This document shows, piece by piece, positions 11,801 to 37,609 of a stretch of DNA of 64,000 nt. Source of the stretch: Dysidea avara (Eukaryota > Porifera > Demospongiae > Dictyoceratida > Dysideidae); assembly GCF_963678975.1 (NCBI RefSeq), contig NC_089277.1:23324672-23388671 (forward strand). Direction: 5' to 3'. Under the pieces are notes generated by a model that saw nothing but the letters and a program-made list of their open reading frames with translations, had not been told where the DNA came from and ran no database searches. The position numbers were made by a program, and so were the translations under genes. Each line of letters begins with the position of its first letter. Position 1 is the stretch's first letter.

Positions 11801-14032
11801 TTACATATCATACAGTACGGTAGTACTGCATATCAGGGATCATAGAGGTTCGCATATTTGGACAAAGAATATTGACCAGAAAACCAGCCTCGCAAATACC
11901 TTTGCAGTGCCTTGGTATCATTGGTGAGGTATATATAGTCAGGCCCAAAAGTGCCTCCAGTGCAACCCAAAACACTTCAATAAGTTGCTACAAATTAAAG
12001 TTTTAAAATATTATATTATTAGTGGAATTTTCTGCTGACTGACTGACTGACTGACTGACTGACTGACTGACTGACTGACTGACTGACTGACTGACTGACT
12101 GACTGACTGACTGACTGACTGACTGACTGACTGATTGACTGACTGACTTACTTACTGACCTAAAAGTTCCGGGGCTACGGGTTTGATTTAATCTCTTAAA
12201 GAAGTCACTTCACAAATTTTGGCATACCACAGTACAATGCAAGCACCATGGACTCATCTATGTCCTCCATTGTGTCCCTTTTCTATTCATTGATAGATCA
12301 AGGTGTTGATTCATGGGTTATGGCTTCTTGTACCAGGAATTTTCCATCATGGCTGGATTGATTGCAGAGACAAACTTCCTGTGTTGCTATTCATTTGTAG
12401 TATGTGTAATGAGCACAGCTGAAAATGAAGCATAATGGTCACTTTACAGTAATTGAAGGTCGCAAAATTAATTTGTGGCATGTCTCTCTTTTGATATGGT
12501 ATATACTCCAGTCATCATTATGTTGTAGTGCACTTTTTGGCTTCTTGTATGGCTTTACTGGGGTACTTACAGATTTTCAGAAGTTTCTAGAAGCAATCTA
12601 CTAATTGATCCTTGTTGACCACATTGGGACTACAAATGAAGATAATATGCTGACCTGTTATTTATGACATCATTTGTGCACACTTAGTGGTGAAGATATT
12701 GCTTAACCAACTAGTTTATTTAACTTGTGATGGTGTTGATAGTGGTGTTTCCCTTAATCTAACCATCAGTCTTACTCGTTAGTGTAATTGATGTTTTCTT
12801 TGTACTATATATTGATCCCTGCTTTCTAGATTACAGCACACAAATGATGTCAGTGATCATTTATACTGCTGACATGCTTCTTCATGTTATGAACCACCAA
12901 CATGGACTATCCTAAAGAGCAGTCCTTACATAACTTATAGTATGTTCACGTTGAGCTGAACCCTGAAAAACAGTTAAAAATTAAAAGTGGATTTTATCTC
13001 AACAGAGTTAACATTTCAGCCAACCAGATGATTATTGGTAACAACAAAGGTGTTAACAACAGACACATACAGTTTGGCTCCATTAAAAGTTCGGGAAAGG
13101 GCTGTAATGGACACTGTATTTACATGGCTTCTCCATAGGAAATGTATTGTGAAAAATTTCAATGGCCGTAAATATGATGTCAAACATTTGAACAAAAAGA
13201 TTTTGAAATATTTTTAGCGGGTCAAGCAGTACTACAAATGAGCCAAATTTCAAGATCATGTGTAATTGCATCCATGAGTTATTAAATGTTTTTGAAGATT
13301 CAGCTCAACCTGAACATACTATAGTTACTTACTGAGAATGGGATATTTAATTGATTAGGGATAAGAAGTGAAACAAGGGAAGTCATTTATACCTGCAGAT
13401 ATACTAGAGAAGCGCAGGCTCATACATTTGCAGGATTTAAAGGCCTACTAGTATATCTGTGGGTATAGACCTCCCTTGTATCACTATTATTTTTATTTCT
13501 ATGATCCCTAGTCAATTTTAAAATTCCTAAGTTTTCTTTATACTTGTAATATCTTGACTACTAGGAAATGTACACATTCATGCCTGGCTACATACAGTAT
13601 ACATAATGCAAGTACATGCAAGTACCGTACATAGAGGCATACATTTACATAAATGCGTACATACATTATTATGGTAAATTTCTTGTACACTGCAAATATT
13701 CACACAACTGTAATTATGCACTAACAAGAATTATTACCTGGTTACTGGCTACTGAAGTGAACTTGAAGCCAAGTGTTTGTAGGTAAGTCCCATACACATC
13801 ACCTATAGCAACTATTGTACATTTCCACCAGTAGTGTCGTAGTTTCTTCAAGAAGTCTGGTCTGCATGCTATGTATGGACCAAGACAAGCAGTCAAAATG
13901 AAGAACACTCCGGCTGTTAGTGTGGATGAGACATCTTCTCCTGTGTGGTTCTCTAGTAATGTCGCAAACACCCCCAGGCCAGTTACTAATAGTGACAACA
14001 CTTGACCTGATATCAGGACAATGGCAAATTTC
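2736..14032 (-). CDS. SLC35F1/F2-like transporter, gene A
   Basis: Minus-strand gene with six coding exons placed by splice sites and by alignment to genes B and C: 13738-14032, 11468-11624, 11231-11390, 8523-8575, 5947-6101 and 2736-2987 (stop at 2736-2738). Phases join cleanly and give about 356 residues without the missing first exon; human SLC35F2 is about 374. The protein has about ten hydrophobic segments. Family-like stretches include a WWK...GD.YGTYLQTLGFKFTS block, a VANVGEE-type motif, FSGAIVSGIQM, LLTSNTYSLLFAIFL and VVIMFGLILYN. The tail is cytosol-like and acidic (IDSDDSDD). Members of this family are multi-pass membrane solute carriers; the substrate here is unknown. The 53-base exon uses an unusual GTGTGT donor, and a CA/GT microsatellite starts within a few bases of the 5947 donor. 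The first coding exon was not found upstream of 14032. Confidence 0.85.
3427..3665. mobile_element. Foldback MITE-like element, copy 2
   Basis: Diverged second copy of the 462-704 family, in the last intron of gene A. The ends share the GGTCTTATAGCCTTT and CTATAAGATCCCTTTTCG arms in inverted orientation. Confidence 0.65.
5836..5943. repeat. GT/CA microsatellite at a splice donor
   Basis: An imperfect GT run interrupted by CTGTGT units ends at the donor of gene A's 155-base exon (exon edge 5947). Read on the gene strand, the intron begins GTACGCACACACAC. The ORFs over this tract are low-complexity artefacts. Confidence 0.9.
7405..7601. mobile_element. pogo/Tigger-like MITE, copy 1
   Basis: Terminal inverted repeats of the type CAGTGCTCCCTCAATTATCTG lie at both ends; the left end has lost its first bases. 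TA flanks both sides. The inside contains the dispersed CTCTATTAGAGTAT motif. The TIR style and TA target resemble pogo/Tigger non-autonomous elements. Confidence 0.6.
7699..7773 (+). repeat. tRNA-like SINE head
   Basis: TGGTTCAGTGG matches the pol III A-box consensus exactly, and a degenerate B-box-like GTTCAAGCTT lies about 40 bases downstream. The cloverleaf is not intact, so this reads as a tRNA-derived SINE relic and not a tRNA gene. Confidence 0.4.
7900..8378 (-). mobile_element. Relic of the composite element head
   Basis: Read on the minus strand, it starts TCAAGACACA preceded by A, followed by a diverged GTGTGT.ATGCGGCC block, and remains recognisably similar to the head of the large element at 47901-51153. 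Shared stretches include a GAAAATTTGGAATGT-type block and a CCTGCAGGCATGACA block. There is no array or palindrome here. Confidence 0.6.
9205..9420. repeat. Degenerate foldback repeat
   Basis: It contains GCAGATATACTAGT and a TTGTTTCATTGCTTTTT segment like the arms of the better preserved foldbacks at 13352-13517 and 27113-27250. Boundaries are uncertain. Confidence 0.35.
10958..11162. mobile_element. pogo/Tigger-like MITE, copy 2
   Basis: Same family as 7405-7601. Inverted ends are TGCTCCCTTGATTATCTGAA and GATAATCGAGGGAGCA, with TA before the left end. It contains two copies of the CTATTAGAGTATTT motif and ends 68 bases from a coding exon of gene A. Confidence 0.65.
12034..12149. repeat. 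(GACT)n tetranucleotide microsatellite
   Basis: About 28 units of a GACT repeat, nearly perfect until the last few units, in the intron of gene A between the 295- and 157-base exons. Confidence 0.97.
13352..13517. mobile_element. Foldback MITE-like element
   Basis: The arms pair ACAAGGGAAGTC...GCAGATATACTAG with the complement of CTAGTATATCTGTGGGTATAGACCTCCCTTGT. It lies within an intron of gene A. Related arms occur near 9205 and 27113. Confidence 0.55.
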
Positions 14033-14666
14033 CTACAAGAAGAAGGAGATGGCCACAAGTTTTATCCCAATATTTAACTAAATCAGCACAAAATACTTAT
14101 TCCATATGTACATGTGTCCATACATGCACAACCATGCAATGTATCTAATGCAATGAATAGTAAGAAAACCTTCTAGTCCAGCAGAAGAAAGGGCCTTTTG
14201 GGTGAACCTTGTGATCTGTAGTTTATTTTATGTTAAAAAAATGTTTCTCCATAATTACTATGGACTACTCAAAATCACCTCCTGGACCTGTGTCAGCACT
14301 GAGTAAATTAAAGCTACATCATAAAGTTTAACCTACCATCTCTCCAAAATTAGTTTACTCCACTCTCTATCTACGAAAAGACAAAACAAAACTCTTGGTC
14401 CCAACAAACTGGCTCCACTTTGTAGCTACATACAAGGTTCTGTCCATACACATGGTCTAAACGAGATACAGTGCTATTTAGGGTTATAGGCAGGAGTGTT
14501 GTATCAATAACAACTACAATGAAACCTGTGGTGTGGATCTAGGGCTTTCTCTTTCACCCATTTGTTCATATAGCAATAGTCATTGTCTGATCATTAGTAC
14601 AGAAGTCACACATCACTTCTTCAGTCTCCAGTAGATGTTGTCTTATTCATATTGTAAAGTACTCAA

Positions 14667-15008
14667 CAGCGGCGGAGGAAGTAGTTGATATGAGGGGGGG
14701 GCTGGGCTGACCCAGACTTATTTCTATGGTTTGGTAGGGTGAAACCAAAAAAAAAAAAAAAAAGGTCACAACCAACTGACAAGAGCTTTCCACCGCACTA
14801 CAGCTACCATTTCTAGCTGATAAACAACATAAAAATCCTTACATAGCTCGCTACACACTGACTACTTTATTAGAGTGACTGCTCTATTAGAGTATCTCGA
14901 TCTTTATCACGGTTTTCAGCCCCACTCCAAGAAAGATAATTTCGGTGTGATATCATTCTGAGGGGGGGCTAAGCCCCCTAGCCCCCCCCCTCCTTTCCGC
15001 CGCCTATG
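14667..15008. mobile_element. hAT-like MITE with 8-bp target duplication
   Basis: The sequence GTACTCAA occurs directly on both sides (14659-14666 and 15009-15016), an 8-bp target duplication. The ends are imperfect inverted repeats around GGCGGCGGAAAG. The inside contains a poly-A run, G and C homopolymer tracts, and the CTCTATTAGAGTAT motif. Confidence 0.8.
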
Positions 15009-15088
15009 GTACTCAATAGTACACCCACATATAAACACATTATTTTATGAACCACAGAGCTGAGAGAAGTCCCACAACACATGCATTA

Positions 15089-15126
15089 TATCAAGAGTTC
15101 ATAATTATTATTATGAACTCTTGATT
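15089..15126. repeat. Short perfect palindrome, GAGTTCATAATA family
   Basis: Two inverted copies of ATCAAGAGTTCATAAT stand almost back to back. Related sequences form the ends of the elements at 15431, 44996 and 52170, so this is probably the collapsed form of a foldback element. Confidence 0.6.
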
Positions 15127-15430
15127 ATATTTATTGCAGTTGGCAAGTTGAACTTTACAAAAATGACTTGATGTGGAAGGGGTACCATGTACTGACACCC
15201 AAGTGGTCAGTACAGAGGCCCTGAAGACTATAGGAGCCCTGTATCACAAACTTTCCATCATGGTGCTGATCTGGCAATACCGATATTATTATACACCTCA
15301 AAAATACAGCCAATAATTGTGGTCTTTGTGATAACTGATCTGATTATCAGTACAACATTACTTTTAATGTGTATTGGCAAAAGTAAAGAGTATTAGTTAT
15401 TGCTGCATGTGACCATAATTATTAGCTGTA

Positions 15431-15693
15431 CCAAGAGTTCATAGCTTATATAAAACAGTGAGGGAGAGTGTCTAACTGCCAATGCTGCCTGTACAAAATC
15501 ACTGCATAACATTCAATAGACAAGACACTTTTACTGATGATAGAGAACTGTTGATAAGTGTAGAGTGCTGTTGATAGGAGCTAAATAAAGTAAAGCTTTG
15601 TTCTACCAGGTATCTACGTAATTAAGTTACACAGTGATTGTGCCTTAGTTAGACACTCTCCATCACTATTATTTTTTTATTCTGAACTCTTAG
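15431..15693. mobile_element. TIR element, GAGTTCATAATA family
   Basis: The left end, CCAAGAGTTCATAG...GTGAGGGAGAGTGTCTAA, is matched in inverted orientation by the right end, giving arms of about 45 bases around a roughly 170-base centre. No ORF. Confidence 0.65.
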
Positions 15694-16637
15694 CAGTAAC
15701 ATGTTACTGGCTATAACATTACATACTAGTGATTATGGCTTCTTTATAGTACCACACAATGAATATAATAGCAGCTACCATATGCTTTATTACTTTGAAG
15801 CCAAAAATTGTTTATTATGTGACATGTAACTATAGTAATGTGTTAAAACTCAGACTTTAATTTATTCATTGTTTGCATAGTTAGCAATAGTCACTCCGTA
15901 AGTGCTATCAGTTCTATTCATACGGTCAATCAGAAGTTACATATATCACTTCTTCAGTCTCCAGTGTAGGTGCTATCTACTTCCACCATAACTATTATTA
16001 ATAGTATCCATGTAGTCCAAGGAAGATCGAAAGTAAAGTATTAACGGGAATAGCTACGTATACGCCAGCCAGAAATTCATCGCTTTGTACTGATCTCAAA
16101 CCCTATCGCGAGCCCTATAGCTACGTATATATAGCTACGCGGGATTATGCCGCCATAGACTGAATACCGTCAGTACTCATATACAGTTAAAAATATGTAC
16201 CGCGCGGATCATAACACATTCACAAAAGGTTATTGTAGGTAACATACCATGTTATGCTCATTTAAAACATTGGCTGACGGCAAACTCACTCTAACCGTAC
16301 TCAACCATTTAACTAAGATCACGTGCGAATACTGAATCCTAGCAAGTGATTGCTTAGTTGGCTGCATAGACACGCTCCGTCACTGGAGGATGAACCAAGA
16401 GCCTGACAAATAGACCAATCACCAGTTACAACTAGCCCAACCACCATGCATTTAAAACTATAGCCACCAAAATTGAGTCACTTACAAGAAGATATTTGGC
16501 CACAACAATTGGAGTCTGAATTGGGGTACTCATAGATAGTATATACTACGTACATACTATCTATGGAGTACTGTACAGTTCCGAGGTAGCAAGCTATTGC
16601 TATATATATAATGTGGCTATGTGCTGTCACTTCTAAC

Positions 16638-17649
16638 CAGTGTTGGGCAAGTTACTTTGTAAAAGTAACTAGTTACATATTACATATTACTTGCAACTGA
16701 ACTATTTAGTTACAGTTACATATTACTCATAAAATAAAGTAACTGTAATAATATTACACTTTGTATCCACAGCCTTAAGCTGTCACGTGTGAAACTACCA
16801 CTGTTTGTTCGAATTGACAGTACCAACTAATACCCAGCAACATCTTCTTGCTGCTAGAGCTAGAAAGGAAGATCGATATAGCTCCTTGCAATATGACCTC
16901 CAGCTTTCTGGGTTAACTGTCAATCTTGTTCCAATTGAAATTGGTTGTTTAGGCCACTTTTTGTCAGAAAAAAATGCTCAAATGGCTACTGCTTGTGAAG
17001 TGCCAAAGAAAACCATAAGATCCTTGTTTGAGCAGGCAGCTCGCATTGCTGTGTCCTGTTCTTACAGAATTTTTAATTCTAGAGCCTCCCCGGGCTGGGA
17101 TCTTTTAGACCACCTTAGGTAAATTTAAGTATTACATATATGTAGATATAGTTTTTTTTTTTTGTTTTTTGTGTATTGTAATTTAATTTACCTTTAGTTA
17201 ATGTAAGTCTTGCCAGCGCTCCTGTACTGATCCATCAGCACATGGTACCCCTGTGTCTAGGCCCCTGTATGCTTGTAATGCATATTTTGTCTTAATCATT
17301 AAGACGTTTATTCTCTCTTATCACGTGACACGATTGCGTTGTTGGGCAATGTGCAAATCTTGGTTATAAGTAAGAAGCTGGTGAATAAGCTTCATTAAGT
17401 AGACTTCATTACTTCGTTGTGGCTAGACGTTACTCAGAGGATAACTAACGAGATTAGTAACTTCGTTACTTGTAGTAATAACATTACGTAATATTAGACT
17501 CGTTACAGTAACTATATTACTTAGGTAGCGCGTTACATCTGTAAGTAAAGTAGCTTGAGTTATATTACCTGTTTTTATAGGGTATTTCGTTATATTACTT
17601 AGTTACCACAAAAGTAATAATATTACGTAACGCGTTACTCCCAACACTG
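16638..17649. mobile_element. hAT-like element carrying a captured ORF
   Basis: The ends are CAGTGTTGGGCAAGTTACTT and its near complement, and CTTCTAAC is directly repeated outside both ends (16630-16637 and 17650-17657), an 8-bp target duplication typical of hAT elements. Long AT-rich GTTAC/GTAAC subterminal stretches flank a central ORF (16805-17122) that does not look like a transposase. The element sits inside a LINE 3' end whose frame continues on the right side. The element at 27474-28077 has the same ends without the ORF. Confidence 0.85.
16805..17122 (+). CDS. ORF with retroelement-associated domain, 105 aa
   Basis: An open frame in the middle of the hAT-like element. It has FELTVP near the start, a basic ARARKEDRY segment, a VPIEIGCLGH segment, and a hydrophilic C-terminal half. 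From memory, ELTxP and xEIGxxG blocks in this order occur C-terminal to the reverse transcriptase in some invertebrate retroelements, possibly as a nuclease-like fold. This is a family impression and not a firm assignment. It starts in mid-domain and is best seen as a captured 3' fragment. Confidence 0.35.
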   Translation: MFELTVPTNTQQHLLAARARKEDRYSSLQYDLQLSGLTVNLVPIEIGCLGHFLSEKNAQMATACEVPKKTIRSLFEQAARIAVSCSYRIFNSRASPGWDLLDHLR

Positions 17650-17940
17650 CTTCTAACACCAGAGGACATGACCAAAGATTTCATCACATCTATGCAAGGA
17701 CCAATCATTACAGCAATTCATTCTTCCCTAGATCAATAAGACTGTGGAATTCACTCCCAATCCAACAACAATCATTACAAATTTTTAAGCACCAACTGAA
17801 ATTATTATTACTTTCCCCTACCAATCAGTAATCCCATAATCAATCATATTGTAAAACATTTTGTATGCATGTTTCATATGTGCATTAATCCTCAAACTGA
17901 GGCTGCACATTTTTTGGAAAATAAAATAATAAAATTATGA
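17650..17940 (+). pseudogene. LINE 3' end, plus strand
   Basis: Translation gives SNTRGHDQRF, then NSFFPRSIRLWNSLP, the typical C-terminus of a Jockey/CR1-like ORF2, ending near 17830. An untranslated tail with TGAGGCTGCACATTTTTTGG and AATAAAATAATAAAA follows. The hAT-like element interrupts the frame at the SNT codons. Confidence 0.75.
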
Positions 17941-19189
17941 CGCATACATGTATGTGGTCTATAGGACAAACCTGACAGAGTAGCATCAGTAGCACTGACT
18001 TGGCTTCATATCAGTACACAGCATGTACAAGTACAGTGGAGAATGTCATTCTCACAAAGGAACAAGTGTAATGCTCTGTTGGAGTAAGCTTAATTTAAAG
18101 CTTCTGTGCAGGTACTAAGTATAGTAGTTATCATGAGCTACAACGAAATCTTAGTTATCTAAATACAAACTTTCAGTTAACTGGATGCTGAAGTTCCATT
18201 AGAATCAATCATGGCTAGAGATATGGAGATAATTTTATAGTCCTCTACTATCTACTATATAGCTAGCTAGCCACTATGACCATAGAGCAAGCTAGTTTTC
18301 TTGGCTCTAGCTTTATAGCTAATGAGTTATATAGTAGAGGTAACGAGCCTAGGTGCAGTTCCCCTAATTATTAAAAGTAGCCAGAATGAGGAGATAGTTC
18401 AAGAGATCGAACATGGGAATTTTAAACCTCTATTTATTCCTCCACTATACTGTTAGTGTAGCCTATATAAGCATCTGGCCTTCTTCTCGTCTCGTCTCAT
18501 AAGTGAAAAACTCCCCTCCATATTATAATGCAATGAGCTGGCTTTATTGTCGTCTAGGTTTTTCCCTGTTGCTGCATTCTGCCATGATATGAATCAGATC
18601 TAGAAGTTGTTATTCTTCCTCTGGTCATACCCTTAAATGTTCCTTTTATACTCAATTTTGAGGTCTTTCACAGTAATATAATATCATTAATGTTCCAGCC
18701 TTCCGTTGTGTTTGCCTCCAGTGGTACATGCTTAACTGGTAAAGTTGATAATAAATTAATAAAAATCCAACCTCACACAGGCCAGGGGGGGAGACGTCTT
18801 GGTGCTGTCTAACCCCTTTTCAATTACTTTATTTTAGTTCTGTGGGTGCGTGTAGGTCAGTATGTACGTGGCTAAGAAAACTATTTTTTACAACTAGGGG
18901 GTAGTTCAATGGTGGGTCCAGGATGGGAAAATGCCCCTCTTCACCTTGTGGAGAAGCCAGCCTCATACTTCTGATTAAAATACTAAACTTTATGTCAGGC
19001 CAAGATCACTGAGTTTATAAAACACATGAAAATATGCAAATTCACCTGAAATTAAAGCAAACCAAAGTTAACTGTGTAATTGTACTAAACACCTCTAAAA
19101 ATAATTATCGTGTTACTGTTGTTTAAGACATTCTGAATCTTTATTTATTTTTTTGCAGAAATCACACAAGAGTATAATGCACAGATATA
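17941..19189. other. Intergenic stretch, nothing recognised
   Basis: AT-rich sequence with scattered CTAGCTAG runs and short homopolymers. I see no exon, RNA gene or bounded element. Confidence 0.4.
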
Positions 19190-19560
19190 ATTACTTAAGT
19201 TATTACAAAACTGATCTAAGGAGAGAGAATTAACTACACAGGAGGGGAGTGGGTTCCAAAGCTTAATTACTAAGAGGGGAAAGGAAAATTTATATGAATC
19301 AATGTTCGTCATTAGTTGTTGAAAATATCCATTCCTGAATCAAGGATCACAAGGGATAAAGAAATCTTTAGGGATATCAATGTGGTCATTAATAATCTTG
19401 TGTATACATCATTATGAGTTTAGCTCTGACTCTTCTCTGTTGTAGTGTAGTGTGGTCAGCGTTTTAAAAACACTGGAATATCTCAAAAAGCATTTAAACA
19501 GAATCTGGTAGCTTTCTTCTGGATGGCTTCAATTTGGAACCTTAAGACTTCACAACCATC
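19190..19560 (-). pseudogene. Decayed LINE ORF2 C-terminal fragment
   Basis: On the minus strand the translation, with stops and frameshifts, reads IEAIQKKATRFCLNAF, then DIPVFLKR, then NDHIDIPKDFF, then YKFSFPLLVIKLWNPLPS. This is the usual order of motifs at the C-terminus of Jockey/CR1-like reverse-transcriptase proteins. Confidence 0.7.
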
Positions 19561-21178
19561 TGCAAAGGCCATGATGGCAACAATCAACAGTGAGACACTA
19601 CTAAGAGATGATTATTTGCTGCTTCAAAAATGCAGCAACTGTTTTTAAAACAAGATTATCTGGCTCTCCCTGACCACTAGCTTGTTTGTGCCCCTCCCCT
19701 TCCCAGCTCCTGGATCCGCCCCTGTAGCTATACACAGCGTTTGAAGATAGTATTGACTTAATTTATGTGCTCTAACTACATTACCATAGTTGCATCAGTG
19801 TCCATGCAGAAAGTTATAAGAGAGAGCTTGTATAGGTACCAGCTAGTAAAGAGGAAAACTGTAGGGATTTCTAACTAACTAGTGAAGTGACTGAGGTCTG
19901 ACCATGCAGGCATGCGGCCGCATGCCATGAACTCCATAGGGAAGGTTTTGAAATGTAAAAGTGCCAAGATTGAATTTGACAGCAACTAGCTAAAGAGAAA
20001 TGATTGAGATTTGGCAAGCTGAAGGGAAATTTAACAATAAGAACTATGTATCACATTTAGTCACTAGTACAGTACATATACGTACATCAGTGTAAGCCTA
20101 TAGTTTATTGGATTTTCGGTAATTTTACATATTTTATCATGAGTGGACAGTAAGAAAGAAAATTAAAAATAGTTAGTTTGTTGGCAAAGAGTAGACCACA
20201 AAAAGTGCCATAAGCCATAGAGTCTGAGAAATAATTAAAATGCTTGGGTAAAGTCCAAACTAACACCCAGCTATCCATTTATTGCTCACTATCCATTATA
20301 ATTATGGACCTGCAAGAAGGCTCAAAGTGAACCAGGGGTCGGAAACATAACACTAAAAGCTTTTGCCTAAATCACATGAATGTATTTCAAATTTACAGGT
20401 GCAATTAGAACATCTTTCAAATGTGGTAAAATAAGCTGTGTTTTAAACACTCCTGAGTCAAATATGCTCAAAATTTTGCCTAAAGGAATTTCCTAAACTT
20501 TTCACCCATTATGCTCTTTCAGTGTTCCCATTATGCTTGCATTATGCTTCTTAGTTAGCAACATTTGTTACAATTATCTTGGAACATTTTAATCAGTGAA
20601 TGCTCCATTAGAGTATTTTACTGTAAAGTGACTTCTTTTAGAGAGTATTGATCTAAGGAGCTATGTATATATATACAATGGAATTGTGTACTCTATTGCA
20701 GTTTCAACTATAACTGCTCTGTTAGGGAGTATCAATATATTTTCATGGAATTAAAATCCATACTTTGAAGTATCCACCTAGTATGCCTGGCATAGCACTC
20801 CAGCCTATTATGCCTTTTGTTATGCTGGCATATTTGACGCAGGCCTACTTGTGTACCATAGAGATTCAAGTGGCAAACAAACACTCAAAATCTCTTGCCT
20901 ACTCATGATCAGTTTTCCTGTATGCCCCCACCCATGCCATGATCTTCCATAGATCTACTCCGAACATATATAATGCTATATGGTTTGTATATGGTAGATA
21001 TGTACAAAATAAGTTGTATCAAAAATAAAAAAATATACCTGCATGCACAAAGTGATTAAAATTTTTAAAACATCATGGAGTAGTTATAGTATATTATACC
21101 TCCTATATATACACACTTCAGTGAATAAAAAAATAATTATAATTAAAAGTAATGGCATAGCCAAGACACTAATAAACG
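19561..21178. other. Region downstream of gene B
   Basis: No gene recognised. Copies of the dispersed CTATTAGAGTAT-type motif occur around 20605 and 20715. The 3' untranslated region of gene B should lie just below 21179. Confidence 0.4.
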
Positions 21179-35366
<14,188 letters not shown>

Positions 35367-37609
35367 CTATGAATAAAATTACGCCTTGTGTTACAAAACA
35401 TAATATAGTTGTGAACATGAAATGGGCTTAATGTGATCTAAAGTAAGGAAATTTTATGTAAAACACACCAAAAAGCACTTAATCAAAATCAGCAAGCCTA
35501 CATGTATATAACTACTATATCAGTACAACTCTATACATTTCTTAACATTTGGCATACGTCCGTGAAAAGCCAGCAAAAGAGTTAAAGGAGCAAGGTCAAC
35601 TATCCACACCAAGAGACAAATTACTATTGTTAGTGTTACCAACCAATATTAGAATTAGTTATTTGAACTCACTGCAATAATTGAGCCACTCTGAATTACA
35701 GGCAGGGTTGGTTTATAAAACAAATTTGCAAATGATTCTCATTCTACCACACTACTGAAAATTGATGACCTGTGGTTATGAACTATTCCTTTTCACCTAT
35801 TGATCATTTTAGTTATGTACGTAGGCTAACAGTAGTTGTAGTTGTATACCACAAGTTACTGTTAGACCTCAATGCTTCAGAAGTGCCTTTCAGTTTCTTA
35901 TTCTTAACATATATATGCTTTTAAATACTATAACAGTACAGCTACTATAACAGTTAGCTAATCCATACTGTAAACATGGTTACTAGAATGCATGATGCAT
36001 GATGTATGTTAACCACATTAGCATACACAGCTACAGTTACAAAAAGCATAGCAGAATAAAGTAGTCTCATGTAGCCATACTGCCTTTTTACCTTACTGAG
36101 TGATGGCCAGCATAAAAAAGGGTCTATTGAAGTTCCAATAGCCATTTGGTGCTGACTATACACTATGCAGAATTTTGGAGATTTTGAATGGTTAGTATGG
36201 TGAATAATAGTATGGCGAATATAAAGAAGTGTTACAAAGTGCAAGCGATTGTCTCACTGCAAAAATGTTTGAGAGTATACCCCCAAGGGGAGAAGGCAAG
36301 ACATCAGATGCTTTCCACTATCAATGTACAGTGTAGAGATCACTGGTTTGCACTTTTTTATTATTAATTAACATTTATTTATTTAGCTTTACAGTACAAG
36401 TGCTGAAGGTCTGTAGGACACCTGGTCCTACAGCCTGTTTAAAGATGTTATTAAGTATGTTTGAAAAGTTGCAGAAAGGAGAAAATATCCATGACTGTAC
36501 CTAGGCAGCCTCAATCCTACAGCCATCTGATTAATGCTCTAACCCTTATCAATGTCAAGCCCCAACCTCTCCCACTATCACCAAGTTTACTGGTTTGCAC
36601 TTACCAATGTAAATCCCTAACCCCATACTAAACTGGAGATATGACACCTATCTTTTTTTTGGTTTTTGGTGATGGTAGTTGGGCCAAAATTTGTTGTTTC
36701 AGTATAGGTAATCAAATCCCTTCTTATGTGGTGGGAACATAGTAGGGATTTATTAACACGTTGCTTTGACCCAGTATAGGGGCAAATCTCCTATATTGCC
36801 CTACATGTCTGGGGGTGTGTGTGTGGGGGGAATGATATTGCATATATAGGTGCATTTAATATTGACACATTTAATATTGACACATTTAATATTCAATATA
36901 AATATAATTTCAACTTGTTACAAACTTGATACCATGTTAAGTTTTCATCTATGCATGCCTGGTTAGCAGATGCAGCTTGTACTGGTACGGTATCAAGCCA
37001 TTATGGACATTATAGACCATCCAATTTTATTGATTTTGGGTTTGATTTTTATTATTTCGTGCCATGTGGCAAGTCATATAAACCGACAACACAAGTATAA
37101 TCAAGTACAAGTGCTATAGGCACAGATAGCAGAGGATGTGGACATAGGTATAGTGCATTCTGAAATAAACTTGCATCTTGCATTAGTAAACTATTTGCAC
37201 AATAAGAGTGGCTCCGAACAAAATGTAATGCTGATATTAGCCGCACTACGCAGTTGCACAAATAAAGATAAACCACCAATTGTCCATCTGGCCAGTAGCT
37301 ATACATATGTATAATAATCAGGAGTGACCACACTTTATTCAGAAACCTGCATGCAGAAGTGCTTGAACAGCCACACACATATGAAGAAGTTTGCGGAAAT
37401 TTGGCTCCAGCGGCACCAATATGTCCACTATAAAGTATATAGTTTCTATTGTATTGATTCTTTATACTCGTATATCTTTTCACTCAAAGTATGAATTTCA
37501 GATTTGCAAGTGAAGAGCAACTCTTTGGCAAACAGGATGATGCTAAATGAGGCTCAGTACACAATAAATCCACTCGTCATTTAATACAGGAACACAATCA
37601 TCTGCAATA
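35367..37609. other. Upstream region of gene B
   Basis: Long blocks match the region upstream of gene C (62114-63660): GGTTACTAGAATGC, ATACCCCCAAGGGGA, a GTGGGAACATAGT block, and ATTTTATTGATT.TGGGTTTGATTTTTA. This shows the duplication includes 5' flanking DNA. No first exon could be supported. A small 17-base tandem repeat (CACATTTAATATTGA) lies at 36850-36890. Confidence 0.5.
36360..36590 (-). repeat. SINE-like element
   Basis: It shares TACAGTACAAGTGCTGAAGG and CCTACAGCCTGTTTAAAG with 30118-30226 in the same orientation. On the minus strand it ends in an AAATAAATAAA tail. The 5' part (36480-36590) could be a degenerate tRNA-like head. Confidence 0.5.

Larger units (their letters stand above)
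14033..16629. other. Upstream region of gene A, no exon recognised
   Basis: This should hold the first exon and promoter of gene A, but no start exon that fits the required phase (two bases left over) could be supported. The stretch at 16020-16340 is richer in CpG than its surroundings and could be a promoter. The rest contains the short TIR and foldback elements listed separately. Confidence 0.4.

Noticed and set aside
37052-37483. 143-codon minus-strand ORF upstream of gene B, considered as its first exon
   Set aside because: No matching sequence with an open frame exists upstream of gene C, no suitable phase-2 donor was seen, and the translation lacks transporter features.
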